64,000 bases of DNA from [Phialemoniopsis] sp. UDSM-2020 (taxonomy: Eukaryota; Ascomycota; Sordariomycetes; Thyridiales; Thyridiaceae). A program made the position numbers and the translations under genes. Below are positions 1 through 13,207 of this stretch, piece by piece. The DNA lies in the NCBI GenBank assembly GCA_018873225.1, contig JAEILZ010000005.1:3224001-3288000 (forward strand), written 5' to 3'. The notes under the pieces are model-generated. The model was not told the origin of the DNA, did not search any database, and saw only the letters and a program-made list of their open reading frames with translations. Each line of letters starts with the position of its first letter. Positions within the stretch are counted from its first letter, which is position 1.

Positions 1-2564
1 ATTTATATTAATTTTTTAAGACTTACTAGTTAGATACTTCTTTATTAGTTATTACTTTTATAGATATTTCTATTATAGTTTATTCTAAGGGTTCTATCTA
101 AGATATCTTATAAAGTTATTCTAAGGCTTTACTTTATATTAATAGATTAAATTCCCTACTAAAATATCTTTTTAAAGTTCTATTTAGTTAAAGATATATT
201 TATACTCTTTATACTACTTCTATCTTAAGATAATATTATACTTTAAATTTCTATAGGTAATATATCTTATATTATATTATTATATAAATATTAATTATTC
301 TTTTTCTTATTATATAAGGTAATAAATAATTAGCTTATATATATAGTTCTATATATTCTTTATTATTATCTACTTAGTAAACTTCTTAGAATTTTAATTC
401 TTCTTATAAATAAATATAAATTTAATAATCTTTATATTATCTTAATAGAAAGCTATATTTTATCTTTAACTTAAAATATATTAGATATTTATTATAAATA
501 TATACTACCTAAGATAATTATATATATCCTTTAGTTTTATAATAAAGTTATAGATTTTTATATAAGTAAATTTTTTATTTTTACTATTACTTCTTTTAAC
601 TAGCCTTTTAGAGGCTTTTTTCTATAATTACTATTTATTAGTTATTATCTATTAGTATTAAATTCTAATATTTTTAAAGTACTTTTAATTACTATTTAGT
701 TCTTTACTTTTTAGGAATTAATATTATAAGATTCTTTTTTTTATTTTTTTATTTTTTAATCTAAATAAAAATTTATTTTTTACTTTTAATAGTTATTTTA
801 CTAGTAGATTTATTAATCTAATTATTATCTTCTTTTATTAGATCTTTAATATATTATTTTATTTTATCCTTTAGAAGATATACTACTTCTAATAGATTCT
901 TAGAATAAATAATATTTATTATTCTTTTTAGGGTATTTCTCTAGTAAATAAATATTTTATCTATAAAGTTATATTATCTTATAATTATTACTACTTTAGA
1001 CTATTCTATATACTTAGGATATTAATTATTATTTTATTTTTTTAAGAGATATATAATATAATTATTATTATAATATATTATTTAGTATTTATTTTTATAT
1101 TATATTTTTTAAGTAGTATTTATTTATTATTTTAATTCTAAGACCTTTTAAAATTTTTTTTTTTAATAATAGTTTCTAATAAAGTATTCTTTCTTTTTAT
1201 AGTTAAAGTATTTCTTAGGTTCTTATTTAATAGTATTAAGTTTTATAGGTTTTAGATATTAAATACTTCTTTATATAGTAGTAGTTTTTTATTATATTAT
1301 CTTTTTTCTCTAATTAGCTTATTTAGAATAAAAAGTTTATAATTATTATTTTTACTTTTTAAGGTATTATTTATATAATTAGTTATTAATTTATATAGTT
1401 ATAATTATATACTTAAAAAACTTCTTTAGTTAGTCTATCTTTATAAGTTTATTCTTAATTTTAGATTTTAATTTATTATAAAATAAGACTATAAAAGATT
1501 TATTATCTTATCTTAAGTTAATTATAATTTATTAGAATTTTATTATATAGAAAATAATTAATTTAATCTATTATAATTATTAGAATTATTATTTAGCTAA
1601 TCTTTTCTTATTAAGATTTTTAAAAGTATTTTTAATTACTTTTTTAAAAGTATTAAATCTATTTATAAATAGATTTTATATTCTTTTCTACTAATTAGTT
1701 ATTAATTTTTTAAGGAAATTCTATTATATAGGTTTAAACTAAATAAATATCTTTCTTTTAAGCTTAGTAGTTATAAAGAGAATCTAATTGGTAATATATA
1801 GAAAATTATAATTATACTTTTAGATATAGATATAGTATTAAGTAAAGAATTTTTATAAGTCTTTTTTTTCTTTTAAAAATACCTTAGATATTTTATATTT
1901 AGTACTTTTAATATAGGTCTATATTATAATAAGCTATTTCTCTAGCTATTAAATTTTAATAATAACTTACTTTATAGTATAGATTAATCTAAAGTTAATT
2001 AATTAAGATTCTAATATAATTCTTTCTATATTATTACTTAAAATATAATTTACTTACTAAATAAGAGTATTTAATATATAATAATTTTTAATTCTAGATA
2101 TAACTAATATATAGGGTTATAAATATAGTAGGATTTATATTAATAATAATAGAAAATATAGAGTAATAATATAAGTTAACTAATTATAATTAAAATAACT
2201 TTTATTTAAAAGTATATTATTAGGTAAAGATACTTTAAATACTAAAAAGCTATCTAAATAGGTATTTAAAGGTAGATTTTATCTATATATATAGATAGTT
2301 AAATTATTTTAGATTATTAATCTATTATAATTAAATCACTCTAGATTAATAAGAATTATTAATTATCTATAATTACTTATCTTATCTATTCTATTGCTCT
2401 TAACTGTTTAGGTTGCTATCCTATAGTACTATACTTTAATTTTATGATAATTCTCTTTTAATTTATAATTAAAAGTTAATAAATAAGAATTATAAATAGA
2501 ATTAAAAGTATTTTTTATTTTTTACTTATTTAAAGATATAGAAGTTCTATTAAAATTAATTAAT

Positions 2565-2566
<2 letters not shown>

Positions 2567-2642
<76 letters not shown>

Positions 2643-2644
2643 AA
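2567..2644. repeat. AAAT tetranucleotide microsatellite
   Basis: About 19 uninterrupted AAAT units lie inside the AT-rich block. It is a simple sequence repeat with no visible function. Confidence 0.95.
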
Positions 2645-4115
2645 CTTACTTATTAAAATAATTTAATAAATTTAAAAAATATATTAAATTTATTATATTA
2701 AATAATAAATTATTTTTAATCAAAAAAGCTAATATATAATTATAAGCTTCTTTTTTATTAAAAATATTATTATTATTTAATTTAAATCTTTTATTAGAAA
2801 AGCTAAAAGAATTAAAAGTAGTTAAAGTTTCTAAGATTTAAATTAGTTAATTTCTTTTAATTTTTAAAATATATTTTTTAATAAATTAAATTAATATTTT
2901 TCTATTTTATTTTTTCTAATTTTAAATTATAAATAGTTCTAATATACTTAAATTAATAATAATATTATAAATTTAAAGTTTAAAATCTTTTATAATTTAT
3001 TTTAGTTAAATAAGAATAGTTAATTAATTAATTAATATTTTAAATAAATATTTTAAAAATAGTTAAAAAGTTTTTTAATTAGTATATTATATTTTAACTT
3101 TTTTAAAAGTTCCTTCTTTAATAAATAAAATTATAAAATTAATTTAAAGTTAATTAATTAGTTTATAGTTAGTTATTAGTTTATAATTTTAATTAGTAAA
3201 TTAACTAACTATAAATTATAATTAATTAATTATAAACTAATTATACTAATTAAATTAATTAAAAATACTTTTTAAATTAATTAAAAAAATAATTAGAAAT
3301 GTTATTTTAATAGATTCTTTATTAGATGTTCTAATCCTTAAAAAAATATTTTAATATATAATTTTTTAATAAAGATATTAAAATTAAAAGATAATTTTAA
3401 AAATTTAAAACCTTAAAATTAAAATATTAAAATATTAAAATTTAAATATCTTTTTAAATAAAATAATTATAAAAATACTTTTTATATTTTATAATAATTT
3501 ATTAGTATCTTTATAAAGTTATAATTTATAAAATATTATTTTATATTAACTATATAATTAAATATAGTTAATTAATTCATTTCTAATTAGTTTTTAATTT
3601 ATAGTTTTAATTAGTATATTAACTAAACTATAGTATAGTTAGTTAAATTCACTATATTAACTAAATTAATTAATTAATTTTATAGCCCTATTAATAGGTA
3701 ATAAAGCTCTTATAAATAATCTATTTTTTAAATAGTAGATTTTAAAATCTTTATTATCTTTTAAAGAAAAATTTAAATTATTATAATTTTAAATTATATT
3801 ATTAATTTTAACTTTTAAACTAATATAATTAATAGGAGATTAAATAGAATCTATTTTAAAATATTTTAAATAATTAAAATAAAAGATAATTTAATTAAAT
3901 AAAAAATTTAAAAAATAAAAAATAGAAAGATTTTAATTTTTAAATACTTTTTTTTTAAAAAAAAGTTTTTATTAATTTAAAAAGTTAATTTATTAATATT
4001 AAAATACTTTTAATATAATATTAATATTAATTTAATACTTTTAAATTTTAATTTTTTAATATTTAAATATAAAAATATAGTTATATTAAAAATTTTAAAA
4101 TTTAAAACTATTTTA

Positions 4116-4240
4116 AACTTTAAATTTTTAAAGTTTAAGATTATTTTTAACTTTAAATTTTTAAAGTTTAAGATTATTTTTAACTTTAAAAAATTAAAGT
4201 TTAAGATTATTTTTAAACTTTAAAAAATTAAATTTAATTA
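4116..4240. repeat. 33-bp tandem repeat with internal palindrome
   Basis: Three consecutive 33-bp units (4116-4148, 4149-4181, 4182-4214) and a partial fourth are near identical. Each unit starts with a palindromic segment (AACTTTAAA ... TTTAAAGTT in the first two), so each could fold into a short hairpin. Confidence 0.85.
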
Positions 4241-5652
4241 TTTTAAATTCTTTTTTTAAACTTTAAATTTATAATTTAAAATTATTTTAAAGTTTATAAT
4301 AAAATTTAATTATAAATATTTTCTTAAATATTTAATTAAATTAGATATTTTAAAATTAATTACTTTAAATTTAAAAGTTTTAATTATATTTATAATTACT
4401 TTAGTTACTTTAATTAATTTAATTATTTTAATTTTTATTTATAAATATTATATTATTTTTAATTAAAAAACTATTTATTTATTTAGTTTTAACTTTATTA
4501 AAATATCTTTTTCTATTTTAAAATTTTTTTTAATATTAATATCTTTAATATTAAAAAAGATACTTCTTTATTATCTTTTTATTATTTTATTTTATTTAAA
4601 AAGTAATTTAAATTTAATTAAATTTAATTATTTAATATTTATTTTAATTTTTATAATTAAAATAATACTTATAATCATTTTAAAGGATTTATTAATCCTT
4701 TAAAATTAATTATTTAACTTTTTATTATAATAGAAGAGGTACTTATAAAAAGACTTTTATAAAATATTAATTAGTAATTAAATTACTTATTTTAGTAAGA
4801 TATTTTAATTTCTTTAAAAATTTAATTATAATTATTAACTTTTAATTAATTAAAAGAATATATTTTATAATATATAATTATTATAAAGAATAATATAAAG
4901 TTTAAAAGAGGTAGATTTAAAAGAAGTAAAAAGAAAAAGAAAAAAAAGAAGTTTTATATTTTTAAAAGATAAATTTCTTTCCTTTTTTTTTATTTTATTT
5001 TTTTATTTATTAATATCTATTTAATTTATAACTTTAATTTAAAGTTATTTTCTATTTCTTTACTTTATATTCTTTAAAGAATTTTCCTTACTTTTTATTA
5101 AGTATTTTTATTTATTTTTAAAATAATAAAAAGAGTATATATTTTTAAAATTTTAAAAATTAAAAATTAAAATAACTTAATAAAATATATTATATATAAT
5201 TAAATTAAATTTACTAATTTATTAATTTCTATATAAAAAGTTATAAATTATAAATTATAATATTATTTTATTAAAATAAAGTTTATTTTAAATAAGAAAT
5301 TATATTAAAAATAATAATAATATTCTTTATTAATTTTAAAAGAATTAAATTTAAAAGATTAAAATTAAAAAATTTATTTTAAATTTTAAAAAAAAAATTA
5401 TTATTTTTTATTAATTTTTAATTAGTTTTTAATTAATTAATTAATTATAATAAATTTAATTAATTAATTTATTAATTAAAATTTAATATAATTAGTTAAT
5501 TAATTAATTAAAATTATAAATTAAAAACTTATTATAAATTAATTAACTAATTATTAATTAATTTTATAATTTTAATTATATTTTATAATTTATAAAAAGT
5601 TATTTTAAAAATAGATATTTAAATTAATAGTATATTATTATAGTTATAAATT

Positions 5653-5926
5653 TATATCTATAATTAAATTTAAAGTTTAAATTTTAAATTTAAATTTAGC
5701 TTTTTATATATATAAAGAATTAATAGAGATTAAATCTTTAAATTAAAATAATAGAATTAATATATTATAATTATATTTACTAATATTAAAAACTATTATT
5801 ATATCTTTAAAATATAGATATTATATTTATTATATTAAATTAATTATATTAAATATATTATATTAAAATTAATTATCTTTTCTTTTTAAAGGTTAAATTA
5901 ATATAAATTATAATTATTTAAATAAT
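5653..5926 (+). repeat. Dispersed repeat copy A (RIP-degraded)
   Basis: This segment aligns along its length with 10319-10580 and 11657-11909 and over its 3' two thirds with the GC-retaining copy at 8092-8330. All end in a shared motif ATATAAATTATAAT followed by an A/T tail. At roughly 250-270 bp it would suit a solo LTR or a small non-autonomous element; no coding capacity is visible. Confidence 0.75.
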
Positions 5927-8091
5927 AATAATAAATAATAATTAAATATTATAGTTTTATTTAAAAACTTTAAATTAATAATAATTTAACTTTTTTTCTT
6001 TTTATAAATATTTTGTTAAATAATAAATACTAAATAAATAAAAGAAATAGAATTCTTTTTTTATTTTATTTAATCTTATTTATATAATATATTATATATT
6101 TTATTTATAAAATCTTAATCTTTTTTTAAAAATAGATATATATAAATATTAAGCTTTATATTTTATTATTCTTTAATTAATTTAATCTTTATTAAATTAC
6201 TTTTTTATATTTAAATAAAATCTAAATCTTATTAAACCTTAATAATAGCTTTATAAATCTATTATAAAATATAAATCTTATTAAAATCTTTAATATAAAT
6301 ATAAATACTATTTCTTATTAAAATTATAAGAATATTCTTAAAGGTTTTAATTTTAAAGATAGAAAATTTCTTTTTAATATAAAGCTTATTTAATATATTA
6401 AAAAAGCTAAATTATAAATTATATAATAAAGAATTATTATTTATTATAATATTATAAATTATATTAAAATATAATATAATTATTATTTTATTAATTAAAT
6501 TATTATTTAATATTAAAAATAATTAAAAAACCTTATTAAAATATCTTAATATAGTTATTATAATCTTTATAATTAAATAAAACTTATTTCTTATAAAATA
6601 AATATTTATAATTCTATTTATAAAAAGAGTTAATATTAATAATACTAAATTAAAGTATTAAGTTTTTAATATAATATCTTATTATATATTATTTATAAAG
6701 TAATTTACTTTTAAAGTAGTTATTAAAGCTAAGGTTTTTATTATATTAATTAAACTTATAATAAAATAAATATTATTTATATACTTAAAATTATTTTAAT
6801 TTATATATTATAAAAAATATAAATCTCTTTATTTAATAGGTTTATTAATATATATATTTTTAAAAATATATAATTAAATAATAAATTATAAGTAGCTATA
6901 TATATAATTATTATTATAAAATTTTAATTATTAAAAAGATTAATATAACTAATAAAAATATTTTAAATCTTTTTAAAAATTAATTTAATTATATTAGTTA
7001 TTATAACTTTATAAATTATTAATTTAATAAATTTTATTATTATAAAAAGAATTATAAATCCTTTAATAATATTTAAAAAAGAAATTATAAAGTTTTAATA
7101 ATTAATTTTAATTTATTATAAAGTTAATTATAAGTAACTAAATAAAATTTTTATATTTAATTTATTAATAATTTAAATAAAAACTTAAAATTTAATTAAT
7201 TCTTTTAATTTATTATTATAAATACTTTTTATAAAGAAAGTAAAAATAATTACCTTTAAAAACTTATTAAATAGTTTATTATTCTTTTATTAAATAATAT
7301 ATTTAAAGTTCTTTAAAAACTTTTTAAATATAAAATTATAATTAGTTTTAAAATTAATATAAATCTTTAAAGAATTATTATTTTAAATAATTTAAATTTA
7401 AACTCTTATATAGTTAAATCTTTTTATTAAAATCTTTTAAGTAGCTTTTAATATAGCTTTCTTTTTAATTTAGTTTTAAAAGTATATTAATATTTTAAAT
7501 ATAATATAAATTAATTTTTCTTTTTTAAACTTATAATTATCTTTTAAATAAATAAAAAGCTAATTTTAAAAAGAGAAAATTATATAGTAAATTTAATATT
7601 TAAAATATAACTTATTTTAAATAAATTAAATTATAAAGATATTATTAATTAAATATTAATACTTATTATAAATAATATAATTAATTTAAATCTTTTTAAT
7701 ATAATATTTCTTTTTATATTAATTATAAGTTTTAAATTATTTAATAAAATAAATAGAATTAATAAAGTTATTATAATTTTTAATATAAAGATTTAAAATT
7801 ATAAATAAATAAAAATATTATTATTTTCTTTTTTAATATTTTAAAGTTAATTCTTAATTTAATAATTAATATTAAATTAAATATATTAATTCTTTTAATT
7901 ATAATTCTTATTATTATTTTAAAATAAGCTTTTATTATAATTATTTTATTAGTAATTTTAATCTTATTAATTATAATTTTAATTTTAATTTTTATAATTA
8001 TTATTATAATTTTAATTCTAATAATTATTATTATTATTATTATTTTATTAATTATTCTATTATTTATTATATTAATTATTATAATAATTAT

Positions 8092-8330
8092 TATTTTTAA
8101 ATCTAAGTTCAGCCCTTTGTATGTATAGGGAGAGATCTAGCCTTCAAGCCGGGGTAGTAGGGTTAATATACTATAACTATGTTTGTCAAGTACTGGGAAC
8201 TGTCACTATGTCTTTAAAACACAGGTATTATATTCATTATATTGTATTAACTGTTTAAATATACTGTATTAAGATTAGTTATCTCTTTATTTAAAGGTTA
8301 ACTAATATAAATTATAATCTACTAAATAAT
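8092..8330 (+). repeat. Dispersed repeat copy B (GC-retaining)
   Basis: This is the only sizeable G+C-containing island in the 12 kb block, starting at about 8103. Aligned by eye with copy C at 10319-10580 it differs at some forty positions over about 180 bp; nearly all differences are C here to T there or G here to A there. It therefore preserves something close to the ancestral sequence of the family. The 5' limit is uncertain because the upstream part looks mutated. Confidence 0.75.
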
Positions 8331-9180
8331 AATTATTATATTAATTATTATAATAATTATAAATATAAAAGCTTTAAAAGTTTTTATAAAAGGCTTAAGT
8401 TTTATAATTTATATTATAATTAAAGTATTTATTTTTAATATAAATTATTAAAATTAATTACTTCTTTTTAATAATATTTATATAACTAATAAAATTCTTA
8501 GCTATATTAAAACTTAAGAGATAAATATAAATTTAATAATTTAATTTAAAATAAATAGATTTTATAATATCCTTTTAATTAAAGTTATTTAAATTAAATA
8601 TTTTATTAATATTAAAAAAATAAAATATCTTTTAAATAAAATAAAATAAAGTATTTTTATTTTATAAGAAATTAAATAATAATAAATATTATTAATTAAA
8701 TTTAATTATAATTATTATAAAATTACTTTTAAAATATTACTTTATAGAATTTAAAAGTATATTAAAATCTTCTTTTTTTATTTATTAATATTTTATTATT
8801 TTAATCTTATTAATTTATAAATATATAACTACTTCTTTTAATAAAGTAACTTAAACTTTAATAATTTATTATTTTATCTTTATATAAATCTCTTTCTCTT
8901 TTAAAAAGATTAAGATTTAGTTTTAAAATTATAAAATATTAATAAAGATAATTTTATTACTTTAAAAGATTATATTTTAATCTTTTAAATTTAAATAATT
9001 AAAATTAAAGCTTTTAATATTTTTATATTTAATTTTAAAGTAATTAAATTAGAATAAAGTACTTTTAAAATTTATATTAATATCTTTTTAATAACTTTAA
9101 TTATTATTATTAAAATAATAACTATTTTATTTATTAAAATAAAAATAATAACTTCTTTATAAACCTTATAATTTATAATT

Positions 9181-9240
9181 ATTATTATTATTACTATTAC
9201 TTTTATTATTATTATTACTATTACTTTTATTATTATTATT
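9181..9240. repeat. 24-bp tandem repeat, 2.5 copies
   Basis: Two identical 24-bp units made of ATT and ACT triplets followed by CTTTT, then half a third. It lies in the AT-rich block and nothing suggests a function. Confidence 0.85.
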
Positions 9241-10318
9241 AAGATAATTTATTTAAATAAATTAAAATAATTATTAATATAATAGTTATTAAAATAGTTT
9301 TTAAAATTAAAGCTTTTAATTATTTTTAATAAATTTTTAATTCTTTAAATTATTTTAATTTATAAATTATAAAACTTAATAGTTAATTTATATTTAAAGA
9401 CTATTTTAAATTATTATATATTTAATTTCTATTAAAATATCTTTTAAACTAATTATAATCTTAATAATAATAATATATTAAATCCTTTAAATAGAAGATA
9501 TAATTATATTAAAATATTATATATTATTAATATTTAATAAGACTATTAATTAACTTTTAAATCTTAATTAAATTTAATAACTTTATTTAAATATTAATTA
9601 ACTATTTAACTTTTAATTAATTATTTAATCTTTAAGTAGTTTATATTAGCTCTATTTATTTACTTAATTCTTTATATTTTAAGCTATTCTTATAATATAT
9701 ATAAACTAATTTTTAAATTATTTATTATAATTTTTAAAGGTATAAATAACCTTTTATAAATTAAAAGTAATTTTTTATATATATAAAAAGATATATACTT
9801 TTTAGCTATTAATAAAAAGATAATTAAAAGTTAATAAAGCTATTTTATTATTTAAATTAAGATCTTTAGTAAAGCCTTTTAAATAGTTAAGATTAAGTTT
9901 TAGTTATACTTTCTTTATAGTAGTATACAACTTAATAGAGTTTTAAAGAAAAGAAACTTTATACTTCTTAGATTTAATTTTATTCTTTTTTATTATCTTA
10001 ATTAATTCTAAATAGTATTTATAAGTTGTAATTAATTTCTTTCTTATATATAGAAGGAAATAAAAATAAAGATAAAATAAAAGAAGAAAGAAATAGTTAT
10101 AAAACTAAATATACTCTTTTATATATAAAAAAATATTATAAATAACTAATCTTTTTAATAAAAATTATTAAAACTTATAAAATAGATTTACTTATAGTTA
10201 GTAATATTACTTATATTAATATAAAAATTATATTCTATAGTTTATAAAACTATTTTAAAAATAAATATTTAAATATTATTATAACTATAAAATAAATAAT
10301 ATTTATAATTTAGAATTC

Positions 10319-10580
10319 TATATCTATAATTAAGTTTAAAGTTTAAATTTTAAATTTAAGTTTAATTCTTTATATATATAAAGAAAGATTAAGCCTTTAA
10401 GTTAAAATAATAAAGTTAATATATTATAACTATATTTATTAATATTAGAAATTATTATTATATCTTTAAAATATAAATATTATATTTATTATATTAAATT
10501 AATTATATTAAATATATTATATTAAAATTAAATTTTTTTTTAAAGATTAAATTAATATAAATTATAATTATTTAAATAAT
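10319..10580 (+). repeat. Dispersed repeat copy C (RIP-degraded)
   Basis: It is collinear with copies A, B and D and ends with the same terminal motif. Its C-to-T and G-to-A differences from copy B are the clearest demonstration of RIP in the block. Confidence 0.75.
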
Positions 10581-11656
10581 ATATTAATTATTTAATTTTT
10601 TAATATTAATATAAACTTATTTTATTTTAAATTTATTTATTTTAAAATAATATTTAATATTTTTAATTAACTTATTAAACTAATTAATAATTTTAAAATC
10701 TTTTTTTATTTTTATAAAATATTAAAAAGTTTAATTATTAATAATTATAATATTTTAATTTTCTTATAAAATAAACTATTTATTACTTTTAATTATTAAT
10801 TAAGATATATTAACTACTATTTAAAGTATATTAATTATTATTTAAAATATATTAATTACTATTTAAAAGAGATATAAATATAAAACTATATTATTATTTT
10901 TAATTTATAAAATTTTATTCTTATTTCTTAAAAACCTAGCTATAATAAAGTTAATTATTTCTTAAAGTAATAGTAATTAAAATAAAAATAATAAATAAAT
11001 CTTAATAAAATAGAAGTTTAATTAAAAGAAATATCTTTATTTAATAGAAAAAAAACTCTTTTAATATTAAGTTAAAATACTTTAAAATAATAGATTAAAA
11101 TATAAAAAGATAATCTCTTACTATATAATAAATTAACTAAAGAGATTTTCTTAAAAAGCTTTTATAAATATTTATTTAGCTAATTCTTAAAAGAAAAAGA
11201 TAAAAATTAATAATAGTTAATAAACTTCTCTATTTTAATAAATATAAGTTATATTTTTATTAAATATTAATATATTAAATTTAAATATTTAAAACTTTCT
11301 TATTAATTTAATATAATAAATACTTATTATTAAAATCTTTATATAAAAATATTAAAACTTTTTATTATAATAATAATATTATAAAGCTTTATTATAAAGT
11401 AGGCTTCTTATTATTATTTATAAGATTAAAAGATAAGAATTTAAATATTATAAAGAATAATAATAAATTTAAATTAAAATAAAAAATAACTTATTTTATA
11501 AGTTAAATTTAAACTAATTATAAATTATATAATTAATTATATTAATACTTTATTTAATTTATTTAAATAAAAAATTATATATAAACTATATCTTATTAAA
11601 ATTAAATATCTTTATATTATTTTAATATTAATAATATATTATTATAATTATAAGTT

Positions 11657-11909
11657 TATATTTATAATTAAGTTTAAAATTAAAATTTTAAATTTAAATT
11701 TAACTCTTTATATATATAAAAATAAATTAAATCTTTAAATTAAAATAATTAATTTAATATATTATAATTATATTTATTAATATTAAAAATTATTATTATA
11801 TTTTTAAAGTATAAATATTATATTTATTATATTAAATATATTATATTAAAATTAATTATTTTTTCTTTTTAAAGACTTAATTAATATAAATAATAATTAT
11901 TTAAATAAC
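11657..11909 (+). repeat. Dispersed repeat copy D (RIP-degraded)
   Basis: It is collinear with copies A and C, with one short internal deletion in the ATATTAAAT-rich part. The terminal motif is slightly altered (ATATAAATAATAAT). Confidence 0.7.
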
Positions 11910-12024
11910 TTTATTTTTATAAATTTAATTATATCTTTATATATAACTTTTTTTTAATTTAAATTTTTATCTTTTATTACTTTTAAATATAATTATTTTA
12001 ATTTTTATTACTTTTTAATAATAA

Positions 12025-12077
12025 TTATCTTCTATTTTTAAAAGTTAAACTAATATAAATTATAATCTTTTAAATAT
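12025..12077 (+). repeat. 3' tip of the dispersed repeat, abutting the cyclase gene
   Basis: About 50 bp match the last part of copy B, including the CTAATATAAATTATAATCT motif. The tip ends about 3 bp from the stop codon of the cyclase gene (12080-12082, minus strand), which suggests the element inserted immediately 3' of that gene. Confidence 0.6.
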
Positions 12078-12079
12078 AC

Positions 12080-13207
12080 TCAAAATATAGCAATGCCATT
12101 AGGAGGGCTGGCTACACCTCCTGGAACCTGTATTGAGTGGAGAGTGTGAGCTTGTGTGCTGTACCGGAGCAGTGCTGCCCAAAGTGGCTTGAACGTACCT
12201 TCAAGGGGACACTGCTGAAGAAGAAAGTCCACCGCTGTCTCTTCTTGCACTCCTCACCCAGTCTCTCCAGGTCGAAGAGCTCACCAATAGGCATTCCCCA
12301 GCCAGCCAGCAGCCATTCGTGGAGCCAGAAGTCTGGATCCTGACAGGGCCAGGCTTCGAAGCTAGGCTGGTCACCAGCGACGGCTGCAAATCCTTGCTCC
12401 CACAGCCACCGAAGACTCGACTCGGAGGACTCGAGGCCGATGGCAGGCGGCGAAGACATGTCTGCCAGTGCCTGACATTGGGCGTCGGACAGTTGGTCGT
12501 ATGCCCGGACCCAGCCGGTGCGGACAAACAAGATGTCGCCCTGCCTCCACTGGGTTCCCTGGCTTGAAGCAACCTGTTCGAGGACGGTTACGGGAATAGA
12601 GGTAGGGGCGAAGCAGTCGGGCTTGATGCCCTGGGCATCGGCCCAAGCGGCATAGTCGAGAAGTACGCCACGGCCTACAACGCCGCCGTTCTCGACCCAG
12701 ACTGGATGGTAGAGATATTGAGCGAGTGAGCATGGACGAGGAAGGGAGGGAAGAGAAAGGGGAAGTAAAGAGAGGAGGAGGAATAGTCCCAAGTATGCAC
12801 TTACGGTTGGTCCCGATAGCGTCCGAGGCCAAGAGGTCGTCGAGGGTGCGACCACCGAACCACAGCTTCTCCTTCTGGTAGGCGTAGTGCCTGAAGCCGT
12901 CCCACTGGGAGCTGGACTGGGTGTTGAAAGCCAGGCTATCGTCATTGACGGAGCGTGGGGTCTTTGTCTTGATGGTGTGGGAAAAGGGGGCTCTGCCAAA
13001 ACAGGGCTTGGACATGCGATCGAGAGGCCAGTCGGTGGAAACGCGAACGCCGTCGACAATCTCCTTGGCGGCGGCGGCAGTAGTCTCCGGAGTCAACAGG
13101 TTCAGCATACCGCACTGGTCTTGATCGCCAAAGAGGCCCCAAGCATTTCCGTGGGGTCCATCCTTACGAAGGGGCAGGGAGTCGAAGGGCGGCTTGGAGA
13201 CAGGCAT
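12080..13207 (-). CDS. Cyclase-family (kynurenine formamidase-like) hydrolase
   Basis: The predicted 317-aa protein belongs to the PF04199 putative-cyclase family of metal-dependent amide or ester hydrolases. The fungal form of the active-site region is visible as QWDGFRH at residues 101-107. Proposed exons are 13207-12805, 12701-12199 and 12127-12080, with introns of 103 and 71 nt and in-phase GT-AG sites. The third exon encodes only VPGGVASPPNGIAIF and a stop; this is the expected C-terminus of the family and would be missed by reading through the GTACGT donor at 12198. The first splice gives GTN-LWVENGG, a few residues shorter than I would expect, so a small exon could be missed there. It is transcribed divergently from the Zn2Cys6 regulator. 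The substrate is unknown. Confidence 0.88.

Larger units (their letters stand above)
1..12079. repeat. AT-rich, RIP-mutated heterochromatin-like block
   Basis: This block is almost entirely A and T and contains no gene and no open frame of useful length. CpG, CpA/TpG and most CpC are missing; the C residues that remain are almost all followed by T and the G residues almost all preceded by A. Loss of C to T and G to A on both strands is the established signature of RIP acting on duplicated DNA in Pezizomycotina. About 1-2450 keeps somewhat more G+C than 2450-8090, so the block is probably a mosaic of several old transposon insertions. No telomere repeat is present, so a centromeric, subtelomeric or interstitial position cannot be told from sequence. 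The block ends abruptly at the stop codon of the cyclase gene. Confidence 0.9.

Noticed and set aside
1..12079. Possible telomere, centromere or mitochondrial DNA
   Set aside because: There are no telomere units and no mitochondrial genes or tRNAs, and the repeats show C-to-T/G-to-A decay, so RIP-mutated nuclear repeat DNA explains the block. A centromeric position cannot be tested from sequence.
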